DNA of 64,000 nt, taken from contig CP142460.1 of NCBI GenBank assembly GCA_038049695.1, positions 41,772,501 through 41,836,500 of the forward strand, in the 5' to 3' direction. A program made the translations under genes and the position numbers. This document shows positions 41,101-53,100 of the stretch, in pieces; positions within the stretch are counted from its first letter, which is position 1, and each line of letters begins with the position of its first letter. A model generated the notes under the pieces. The model was not told the origin of the DNA, did not search any database, and saw only the letters and a program-made list of their open reading frames with translations. Source of the stretch: Cinnamomum chago (lineage: Eukaryota; Streptophyta; Magnoliopsida; Laurales; Lauraceae).

Positions 41101-44100
41101 AAAAGTTCTTCGATCTGATTCCGGAGGGGAATATATGTCCCATCCATTTCAAACTTATTTGCAAAATTACGGGATTTTATCACAGCGATCGTGCCCTTAC
41201 ACTCCTCAACAGAGTGGAGTTGCTGAACGAAAAAACAGACATCTCATCGATACTGTTCGTTCTCTCCTCTTAGAATCATCAGTTCCCGCACGATTTTGGC
41301 CCGAAGCTTTAGCCACTACAGTTCATTTTATCAATTGCTTACCATCCCATCGCCTCAACAATCAAACACCATACTTTCGTCTCTTTCATACCGAGCCTAC
41401 TTACACCCCACCTACGCATTTTTGGCTGTGTGTTTTGTTCATCTACCCTCAACCGAACGTACCAAATTAACTGCTCAATCTGCCAAATGTGCGTTCCTTG
41501 GCTACGCCTCTCACCAAAAGGGGTATCTCTGTTATGATCCTGTGCTCAACCGTCTTCGCATCTCTCGAAATGTCACATTTTTCGAAAATCAAATTTTTTT
41601 TTCTACCCATTCCTCTCCTTTACCGTCTTTTTCTCATCTACCAGATTTTTCTGACTCGACCTCTTCTCCACTCATTGTTTATGAACGACGTCGTCATAAG
41701 GATGTTCCACTACTGCCTCCCCCTCCAGATCCCTCACCGGCACCTGATCTTGTTCCCGCTTCATCACAAGCTCCTTCCTCTCCAGTTCAGCTTCGACGCT
41801 CTACGCGTATCTTCAAGCCTCCTGACAAATATGGGTTCACTCACACATCTTTGCTTACTGCCCTCTCCTCCATTGCTATTCCGACTTCTTACTTGCAGGC
41901 GGTGAAGCATGACTGTTGGCAAAAGGCTATGCATGACGAATTAATGGCACTTCAGGAGAATCATACCTGGGATATTGTTCCATGTCCCTCATCTGCGAAA
42001 CCTATTGGCTGCAAATTGGCTGCAAATGGGTTTTTTCTGTCAAACTCAAGGCTGATGGCTCTTTGGATCTTTATAAAGCACGGTTAGTCACTCTCGGCAA
42101 CCGACAGGAATATGGCATCGACTATGAGGAAACCTTTGCTCCAGTTGCGAAAATGACTACAATCCGTACTGTTCTTGCCATTGCTGCTTCTCACTCCTGG
42201 CCTCTTTACCAATTTGATGTCAAGAATGCCTTCCTTCATGGTGATCTCAAAGAAGAAGTCTATATGCGACTTCCCCAAGGCATTACGGGTACATCAGCAG
42301 GAGATTGTGCGCGCTTACGACGCTCTCTATATGGTCTTAAGCAAGCTCCGCGCGCCTGGTTTGAGAAATTTAGGGATGCTCTCATTCATCTACAGTTCAC
42401 TCAGAGTGCTTCTGATCCTTCTATGTTCCTTCACCGCTCCTCAAATGGGCTTACTGTCCTATTGGTGTACGTAGATGATATCATCATCTCTGGGACAGAC
42501 TCTGGCATGATCACACATCTACAAGCATCCTTACATGAATCTTTTCATATGAAAGATGTAGGGCCACTCACATACTTTCTAGGCCTTGAGGTTCATCAGT
42601 CAGCGAAAGGTCTCATCCTTGATCAACACAAATATGCTATGGATCTCATTGAGACAGCTGGTCTTCAAAACTCCACTCCTGTAGATACGCCTATTGAGGC
42701 CAATCTTCAGCTCGCGCAAGATACGGGCGATCTTCTTCCTGATGCCACAATGTATCGCCGTTTAGTCGGAAGTTTGATCTACTTGACTATCACTTGGCCT
42801 GATATCTCCTATGCAGTAAATATGGTTAGTCACTTCATGACACAACCACGCCATCTCCATCTAGTTGTTGTTCGGCGCATTCTTCGATATGTTCTTCATA
42901 CACCATCTCGTGGTCTTTTCTTTCCTGTGGGCAATTCGACGTCTCTAATTGCTTATTCAGATGCTGACTGGGCTGGTTCCCCTGATAGTCGCCGATCTAC
43001 CACTGGTTGGTGCATGTTCTTGGGGGACTCCTTAATTTCCTGGAAATGTAAAAAACAAGATAAAGTCTCCAAATCTTCCACAGAAGCATAATATCGTGCT
43101 ATGTCGGCTGCCACTTCTGAAATTGTCTGGCTTCGGGGCCTTCTTTTTGAGCTTGAATTTTCCCAATCTGGTCCTACTCCTCTCTATGCCGACAATACCA
43201 GTGCCATAAGGATTACTGAAAATCCTGTCTTCCATGAACGTACAAAGCATATTGAGGTGGCTTGTCATTACATACGTGATGAATTTGTGCGTGGAGCAAT
43301 TACTCTTCCTCATGTTTCTATCGGACTTCAAATTGTAGATATCTTTACTAAGGGTCTTTCCCGGCCACGACATCAATTCTTAGTTGGCAAATTGATGCTC
43401 GTGGATTCACCCGCATCAATTTGAGGGGGGGTGTTAAATGGGTTAGTGCTAAATGGGTCAGTGGGTCAGCCCATAACAAATAAAGCCCAAACTTGGGTGA
43501 TAATTTACTTCACATGTACAGCTATGTAATTTATATCATTGCCATATTAGGAGATGTAAATTAGATTATGATTAGATTAGATTGGCTGTAATCTAGTGAT
43601 TGCTACAATTATGTAACATGTATAGCAACTATTTTTCTATAAAGGAACATCATGAGCCCTCAATGGGATCAACGAATTCACAAACATATTGTTTCTATCT
43701 TCTTCTCTCTCTACTGGCTTTGACAGAAATATGATCTGATCCCGTTCACCATCATATATAACACAAAAAATGATGGAAAAAAAATTATTTTCACAGAAGC
43801 TAAACAAGGTTCCAGCCAAATGCTGTTTTTGCAGCTCTCTTTTTACGGTTGTTTATCCTACCACTCCAAGTGACATATGGAAGATGACACTTTGATGCAA
43901 ATGGACCTTGGGCCACATGTGTAGGGCCCAAATAGATTTAGGATATTTTATTAATTAATTATTTATCCTTAGTTTCTAATTTTATTTAAAGATTTGTAAT
44001 TAGGATTAGGTTTTCAATTTATTTTCTTTCCTAGTTTAATTAGGTTTCTTAGGCCCTAAGATTTGTTTTTCTTATTTTTATGGCATTGTAGAAGATTATT

Positions 44101-47100
44101 ATCTGAGTTGATTAATTGATTTTGGGTTTTCCCCATCGAGGCGCATCCTCGCTTATCGTCTCTGTGGAGACTTTTGAAGTGTCTTCGGACACGCACTTAG
44201 GCGTCTATTGTGCTTTGGCACTTCCATGCAAGCCATAACCCTAGGGCCTGCATTATTTGGTATCTAAGTGAAGATCCACGTCGCTCCGATCCGTCTCCGG
44301 TCACTGATTGGAGCTACCCATCCATACTATCCATCCCCATCGGCTTCATCCATCGTTGCCACTACCAATACCCAAATCCACCCATCCCTGCTTGCCAATA
44401 CCCACATCACCAGTTCCCACCTTCATTGAACTCCGTCACCATTCGCCCCTTCCGTTCATTGTCCCTTCACAACACAGCCACCCTCATCACCATTCATCTT
44501 CAGTTCACGTTGCCATCCCCTTAAACCCCCACTGCCTTAGCCGAACCCATCGCCTTGCCAACCAAACCTGCCCTCTGGTTGTTAACTCCCACAAACCCAG
44601 CACCAAAAAAAAAATCATAAAAGAAGCAGCAGCAGAGCAGAGAAGAGAGATGAACAGCGTACCTGGCACCAGCCAGCAGCACTCCCTGGAACAGCCACCA
44701 GCCAGCAGCCAGACATCGGGGTCATCGCAACAGCACCACCGTCTCGCGGAAGCAGTTCAGTCCCTTCGTTTTTCTCCGAGTGGAAGCTGGTAAGACAGAA
44801 AAGGGGTTTTTTCTTCCTGCACAACTCCAAGGACAGAAGAGGGGTTTGTCAAGTGGGTAAGTGGGTCATGGTCCAATGGGTCAGTGGGTCACAACCCATG
44901 GCAGAAAAGGCCCAACTAGTGGGTCAAGACAAGCATCGATTGTACAGCTATGTAATATATTTACTGCCTTATTAGGAGATCTAATTAGATTAGAAAGATT
45001 GTAATTTAGTTAATTGCCTCAATTCCTGTATCAGTTATAGCAACTTTCATCTATATAATCAAAGATCGAGACCCTCAAAGGGATCATCGAATTCACACAG
45101 AATATTGTTTCTTCTTCCCCTTGCTACCTTTCACATGGTATCAGAGCTATGTGTGTCTGAGCCATCTTCCAAGTGTTGGAAGTTGTCATAGTCTCTGAGA
45201 GACTCTCTGGGTAGTTTTTCTTCATCTTCCAAGCATTGGAAGTCGTCAGATCAAGGTGTGATCAGAAGTGGCCCACCCTAGATCAACATTATTAAGCCAA
45301 ACTATTGCAACCAATCTGGTCGTCTACTTCCTCTGGTGATTGAGGACATTGGTTGAGGATTTCTTCACACAGATCAAGGATCTGTGCTCTGCAGAGGCAT
45401 CCCGTGGCTGTTTCTTCCTCTGATCAACTGGTGGCCCACCTACGATCATCTCACAGTCCAGAAGTTTCACTCCAGCCATGGTCGTCCATCCCTCCTGGTT
45501 ATTTTAGAGATTTTTTCAGCAATTTTCTGTGAGCAGAGGTAGGCTGTTTGCTCCCTCTTGTGGTTAATCACTTTCCTTAAATAGTTTTTATCACCACCGT
45601 ACAAAATCTTTGATCCAGATCCGATCTGGATAAAACTGGTACTGCTGGAAAGGAAATTTACTCCTAGTCTCAAGCTACTGGTCTGATCATCATTCAGATC
45701 TTTCAGTGGGTCACACGTAAGGCTTATCCAATATTTCTGGTCGCCTGGGCTGTTTTTGGTGCAATTTTCTGCACTCTGTGTTCTGGTTCTACTTGGAACC
45801 CTCTGTTACTGCATCTGCTGTCTTTTATTGCTGCTGTGTGCTGTCTTAAGGCATCTGATAAGATTACTGACATGGATAAACATGAAATTACATTGATCAA
45901 ATTTAATGGGAAAAATTATACTTCCTGGTCCTATCAACTTCAAGTTTATCTTGAAGGAAAGGAGATGTGGGGACTCGTTGAAGGATGGGATCCACGACCT
46001 AAGGAGGATGAGAAAGAAATACTTTCTTGGAATACCAAGGATGCCAAGATCAAAACATGGATTCTTGGTTCTGTGGAACCACAATATATCTTGAACCTCA
46101 AACCGTACAAGACATCCAAGGAGATGTGGGAATATCTGAAACAAGTGTATCACCAAGGGAATTCTGCCCGACAATACCAACTTGAACTGGAGATTGCTCA
46201 ATATTCCCAAGGCACTTCTTCCATCCAGGACTATTATACGGGTTTTCTTAATCTGTGGGCAGAGTATGATGAAATCAAATACCTCCATGTCTCGGAGGTA
46301 GCTCTTTCTGAAATACAACAATTACAGGCAACTTCTCATCGAAATCAGTTTCTCATGAAATTGAGATCAGAATATGAGATCATTCGTTCTAATCTGATGA
46401 GCCGAGTTCCATCTCCATCCCTGAATGAGTGCCTTCATGAACTCTTGCGAGAGGAACAAAGTCAGCTTACTCAGCATGCTTTGAAGCAACAGTTCTCCGG
46501 AACCTCTTCTAGTGTTGCATATCCTGCCATTGCCAGTTACAACCCGGGTGTCTCCCACAGTCCTGCGTCTACTGCTAAAGGACAAACCCCTGCACGGGAT
46601 CTCAGCAAAATCCAATGTTTTGGCTGTAAGAATTATGGACACTATGCTTCACAGTGTAAGACCAAGTTTTGCAACTACTGCAAATCCAATGGTCACGTTA
46701 TTAGCGATTGCAGAAGGCGACCACAGAATCGCACTCCACGGGCATATCATGTCAACGCTGCTGATGCTACTACTTCCAGTGACAGTCTTTCAACACCGGT
46801 CATGCCTTCACCACCTACTGCCTCCAATGCTGCTCCTCAGATCACCCCTGAGCTTATTCAACAAATGATAATAAATGCCTTCTCTGCACTTGGCATTTCA
46901 GGTAACAATCAATCCTCCTCCTCCTCCATATGGTTTCTTGATTCTGGAGCTTCCAATCACATGACCTCCTCCCCCTCTCATCTTACTAACCTGCAACCAT
47001 ACAATGGCAATTTGCAAGTTCATACTACTGATGGTCAAAAGCTTCCTATTACAGCCACTGGTGATATCATTCATTCATTACCTCTCACAAATGTTTTTTT

Positions 47101-50100
47101 ATCTCCTCACCTCACCACGAATCTTCTGTCTGTTGGACAACTTGTTGATGATAATTGTGATGTTTCCTTTTCTTGCTCTGGTTGTGTTGTGCAGGATCCA
47201 GTGTCGGGGACGGTGATCGCGAAGGGGCCTAAGTGTGGACGCTTGTTTCCTCTTGTTATGCCTATCTCTCACAATAACCAGATTTCTGCCTTTTCATGTT
47301 TTTCTCCGCAAGATGTTTGGAGGCTCTGGCACAATAGATTAGGCCATCCTCATTCAAAACTGTTATCTTTGATGTTAAACACTGGTACTCTTAATAAAAA
47401 TGCAATTTCCTTTAGTCATATTTCTGATGAGTGTTCTGTTTGCAAACTTGGAAAAAGCAAAGTTCTTCCCTTTCCCTCAAACTCTACTATGGCTTCTAAT
47501 TGCTTTGACATTATTCATAGTGACGTCTGGGGGATTACTCCGGTAATCTCTCACACACATTTCAAATATTTTGTCACCTTTATTGATGATCATAGTAGAT
47601 TCACATGGGTATATTTCTTGCACACTAAATCTGAAGTCTTTGATGTTTTTCAAAAAATTTTGGCGTATGTTGAAAATCAGTTTTCTGCTCGCATAAAAAT
47701 TCTCCGATCTGACTCTGGAGGGGAGTATATGTCTCATCAATTTCAAACTTTTTTGCAACAACACGGGATCTTATCGCAGCGATCGTGCCCTTATACCCCT
47801 CAACAGAACGGAGTTGCAGAACGAAAAAACAAACATCTTCTAGATACTGTTCGTTCTCTTCTCTTGGAATCATCAGTTCCCGCGAGATTTTGGCCCGAAG
47901 CTTTAGCCACTGCGGTTCACTTAATCAATCGCTTACCATCTTCTCGCCTCCACAATCACACACCATACTTTCGTCTCTTTCATAAGGATCCTTCTTACAC
48001 CCACATGCGCATCTTTGGATGTGTGTGTTTTGTTCATCTTCCTCCTACTGAACGTACCAAATTAACAGCTCAGTCAGTCAAATGTGCGTTCCTTGGCTAC
48101 GCATCTCACCAGAAGGGGTATATATGCTATGATCCTGTGACCAACCGCATTAGAATTTCTCGAAATGTTACTTTTTTTGAAAATCAACAGTTTTTTTCTA
48201 CACATTCCTCGGATTTACCTTCATTTTCTCATTTACCAGCTTTTTCTGACTCGCTCTCTTCTCCACTCATGGTTTATGAACGTCGTCGTCCCAAAGATGT
48301 TCCACAACTGCCTCCCCCTCCGGATCCCTCGCCGGCACCTGATCTTGCCCCCGCTTCTTCACCTGATGCTGCATCTCCACCTCCACCTCCACTTCGGCGC
48401 TCTACTCGTGTCTCTAAGCCTCCAGACAAATATGGGTTCACTCACACTTCCTTGCTTGCTACCCTTTCTTCCATTTCTATTCCTACTTCTTACTTACAGG
48501 CGGTTAAGCATGACTGTTGGCGAAAGGCTATGCACGAAGAATTAGATGCACTGCAGCAGAATCATACTTGGGATATTGTTCCATGTCCCTCTTCTGCAAG
48601 ACCTATCGGCTGCAAATGGGTTTTCTCCGTCAAACTTAAGGCCGATGGCTCGTTGGATCGTTATAAAGCACGGTTAGTCGCATTGGGCAACAGACAGGAA
48701 TATGGTATCGACTATGAAGAAACATTTGCTCCAGTGGCAAAAATGACCACCATCCGGACTGTTCTGGCCATTGCTGCTTCCCACTCATGGCCTCTTTATC
48801 AATTTGATGTCAAGAATGCTTTCCTTCATGGCGATCTCAAGGAAGAAGTCTATATGCGGCTTCCTCAAGGAGTCACGGGTGTCTCGGCGGGTGATTGTGC
48901 GCGCTTACGACGCTCTCTATATGGTCTTAAGCAAGCTCCGCGCGCTTGGTTTGAGAAATTTCGGGATGCTCTTCTTCACCTCCAGTTCTCTCAAAGTGAC
49001 TCGGATCCTTCTATGTTCCTGCATCGCTCCTCCAATGGGATTACTGTACTCTTGGTGTACGTGGATGATATCATCATATCTGGGACAGATTCTGGCATGA
49101 TCACTCATCTCCAAGCTTCCTTACATGAATCCTTTCATATGAAAGACTTAGGGCCTCTCACATACTTTTTAGGTCTTGAGGTTCATCAGTCCGCGAAAGG
49201 TCTTATCCTCGATCAGCACAAATATGCTATGGATCTCATTGAGACGGCTGGTCTTCAAAACTCCACTCCTGTGGATACTCCTGTTGAGGCCAATCTTCAA
49301 CTCGCACAAGATACGGGTGATCTTCTTCCTGATGCCACAATGTATCGCCGCTTGGTCGGCAGTTTGATCTATTTGACCATCACTCGGCCTGATATCTCAT
49401 ATGCGGTGAATCTGGTTAGTCAGTTCATGACACAACCACGCCATCTCCACCTGGTTGCTGTGCGGCGCATTCTTCGCTATGTTCTTCATACACCATCTCG
49501 TGGCCTGTTCTTCCCTGTGGGCAATTCGACTTCTCTCATCGCTTACTCCGACTCTGACTGGGCTGGCTGCCCAGATAGTCGAAGGTCCACCACGGGCTGG
49601 TGCATGTTCTTAGGGGACTCGTTGATCTCTTGGAAGTATAAGAAACAAGATAAAGTCTCCAAATCATCCACAGAAGCCGAATATCGTGCGATGTCGGCCG
49701 CCACTTCGGAAATTATCTGGCTTCGGGGTCTTCTTTCTGAGCTTGGATTTCCACAATCTGGACCCACCCCTCTCTATGCTGACAATACCAGTGCCATACG
49801 GATTACTGAAAATCCTGTCTTCCATGAACGCACAAAGCACATTGAAGTGACTTGTCATTACATACGTGATGCATTTGTGCGTGAAGCCATCACTCTTCCT
49901 CATGTCCCTACAAGTCTTCAAATTGCTGATATCTTTACCAAGGGACTTCCTCGGCCACGCCACCAGTTCTTGGTTGGCAAATTGATGCTCGTTGATTCAC
50001 CCGCATCAATTTGAGGGGGGGTGTCAAGTGGGTAAGTGGGTCATGGTCCAATGGGTCAGTGGGTCACAACCCATGGCAGAAAAGGCCCAACTAGTGGGTC

Positions 50101-53100
50101 AAGACAAGCATCGATTGTACAGCTATGTAATATATTTACTGCCTTATTAGGAGATCTAATTAGATTAGAAAGATTGTAATTTAGTTAATTGCCTCAATTC
50201 CTGTATCAGTTATAGCAACTTTCATCTATATAATCAAAGATCGAGACCCTCAAAGGGATCATCGAATTCACACAGAATATTGTTTCTTCTTCCCCTTGCT
50301 ACCTTTCACAGGGTTCTCTACTACTCTCCCACGTGAAACACCACACCCACAACCACCCCCCCCCCCCCCCCCTCCCCCCCCGCCCACCCCACCACATCCC
50401 CCCAAAAACTACCCGGGCACGCTATCTTTTGGGCCTGACCTGAGCGGCCCTCCCAAACTGAACCCGAACCCAGCCCGCTAGCAAAAAAAAAGGGAGCTGA
50501 CAGCAGCCTGACATCAGCAAGTTCAGTCAACGGTGCAGATTTGATTGATTGGAGGGCTGTAACTTCTTTCTGTGATATCAGAGTCATCTAGGGTCGGATT
50601 TCAAATCCGTTTTCACCGACGCGCTCGTGAAAAGCAGATCTACCATTAAGTTCAGACCTTTATGAAATTCCATATCAATAAATTCTACGATGCACTTCAG
50701 GGTACCAGATATGCACTTAAACATGGAATATGGTATGCTGCGAATGAAAAATATTTTTGGCAATTTCTTGCTTTAAAACAAGAAGAATTGTCCGTTCTTG
50801 AATATTCTGACCAATTTTCAAGGATCCAAGATGCATGTAGAATGGAGGATGATGAAGAACATGATTTAATTAGTTTTGTAAGAGGCTTGAGACCATATAT
50901 AGTGGAGAGAATTAATGATTGTACGACCATTCGTGTGGCATATTAGGAAGTCATTTGTAATGCCCCAATTCCGAATACCGAGAAAACCATCAAGGTACCT
51001 GAAGTTGGCGCGCTACTTCCCGGAAATTTCCGAGAACTTCCAAGATCGTAGGTCCGCAATGAGGTCCAATTTAAAACTTTTGACCAACATATAATCAGTG
51101 GTTAAAATTGCGGAAGCGTAAATAATAAAGCGGAAGGATTTGGTATTATAAAAGATGTATCAAATGTGGCAGGGCTGAAGTCCAGCCTAAATCTCAAAGT
51201 ATAATTAAGAACATGTTTATAAACATATCAGACTAACTCCCTGCTCACCACAAAAAGACACTCAATCCCAAAAAAAGATAACACTCAAGCCCCCAGTACA
51301 GGCACTCCATCCTCCAACTCGACCCCCTGGTCGGTTGGTCCCCATCCATAGTCTCCTGCTATGGGTGCCTCGACGAACGCGTCGTCCTCATAATCAGGGT
51401 CAACACCTAAGCACCAAGAATGGGCCAGATCCTTACAATATACAAATAAAATAGGATGTATGCATCAAAAGAGTAGAGACGGTCATGAGATTAATCAGAG
51501 TAACAATGATACATAATCTAGGCAATTGTGCAAGTTAAACATTTAGAATCAATTAATTAAGGTAAGTTATTTTAGTAATACAATGTGGCACATTCACACA
51601 AGCTGGATACCGCGGGATATTATGCCGCGGCCCTCCCATACTGAACACAGTCGCGGTGGGGAATCTCACCAGTGCTGGAGATAACTAACCCCGCAAAACA
51701 CTCATCAATCTCATACACTCATCACTTAACACTCAAAGACCGGACCCAATATCACACCGTCCGTCTAAAATATAGCTCGTCATGATAGCTCACTCAACAC
51801 TCATAAATAGCTCCTACCAGCGATGATCAGTCAACAGGCTGAGCTTAAAACAACTGAGTGAATGTTCGTGCCAACTCAAAGGAATACAAATACAAGTCTG
51901 TGTCTGTCTAGGCTTGCCTTGCGCGAGCAAGGTTCTATCAAGTCCCTAAGAGGTCCAAGTATCGACTATTGGATCACCACTAAGGCCCATCAAGCCATGG
52001 CCTTAGGCTAAACAGTCCAGGAGAGATCTCCAGTCTCAATCCCATATCAATCAGTCCATTTACAAGTCCAATTATAACCACCTCCCCATCCTAGGGTTCG
52101 CACATCCAACTTAGGCCGTATGAGGGCCCGTCTAGACACAGACACGGGTCAAATGTACTTAACTTCATCACCAGGTCACCTCTAGGAAGTCCTAAGTTCA
52201 GATCCTTCATTTACCATTAAATTAACAGGTTTATAATAATAACAAGGATATGAGAGAAGAACAATGCATAATAACCTCAAAGCAATAGGATCAAATGGAA
52301 TAAAGTAAGGGTCCAACCTAGGTAATGGTCCACTCTTAGGTTCAGGGCCACATTAGATAATTGGATCCCTAACTGCAGTCTCAGATGCCAAAATGTGTTG
52401 TATTTGGTGCTCCTGAAGTTACGGGCATCCTTGACTACGTTTAAGGGTCGAATCCCTGACAATTCCAATCCCTAAACCCTACTTGGTGGTCCCCATGAAT
52501 CAAGGTCGAGCCACACCATTGACTCGTGCTTGGCACATTAATGGAAGTTCATTTGGATGGTCAATGAGTATAATTTATCCAATTAATAGGGTACAACAAT
52601 ATAATTTAACATATAAAGAAAGAACTAAGGGAAATTTCAGGATAATTAAAGAATGATAATAATAATAGAGAAATCAAACCTTAGTTTAGCACATTGATAA
52701 TCAAAGACACCATTCAAAAATAAATTTACAATTAATGATACATAAAAATCTTAATTTATAAATTCTAGAGAACCTGAAGACTCATCCAATACTTTTTCTA
52801 CATTCAAAATAGTTTAAGGATCTAATGGGGTTCATTAAAGGCTTAAGGGTCTAATTCGTGTTCATTAGAAACTATTATAATATATTAAGCTGGAAGCTTT
52901 TTAGATAATTTTGACCACTTGATTTGATTTTGAATATAACTGAATATAACTTCTCACTTTTTATAACTACTGCCCACTTCTTATAACTACCCATTACTAC
53001 CCATTACCATTTCTTTACTTTTTTCAATTTATGCCAAATCACCTTTTTGCCCACACCTCCTATTTTATTCCTAGAGATACTTTTTTTTACCTCACTTCTC

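Larger units (their letters stand above)
38351..43725 (+). mobile_element. Copia B, an LTR retrotransposon in the last RabGAP intron
   Basis: LTRs of 294 bp at 38351-38644 and 43432-43725 differ at about four positions by eye (roughly 1.4 percent). The perfect target duplication is GAAAT (38346-38350 and 43726-43730). The primer site TGGTATCAGAGCC (38645-38657) matches initiator-Met tRNA. The polypurine tract TTGAGGGGGGG precedes the 3' LTR. The internal gag-pol is the same family as Copia A and C but has frameshifts and a stop. Confidence 0.95.
44847..50310 (+). mobile_element. Copia C, an intact and apparently young LTR retrotransposon
   Basis: LTRs of 289 bp (44847-45135 and 50022-50310) show no difference by eye. 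Perfect target duplication GGGTT (44842-44846 and 50311-50315). Primer site TGGTATCAGAGCT at 45136-45148 for initiator-Met tRNA. The polypurine tract GAGGGGGGG (50013-50021) overlaps the end of the open frame. A leader of about 720 bp and a single uninterrupted gag-pol frame complete a full autonomous element of 5464 bp. It interrupts E2 in the last RabGAP intron, in the same direction as the gene. Confidence 0.97.

Noticed and set aside
45836..45871. Upstream ATG as the Copia C gag-pol start
   Set aside because: The 12 extra residues are not shared with Copia A or B, which start at the position equal to 45872; still possible in principle.
50296..50587. Proline-rich and glycine-rich ORFs next to Copia C
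   Set aside because: Products of the C17-T-C8 tract in the E2 leader.
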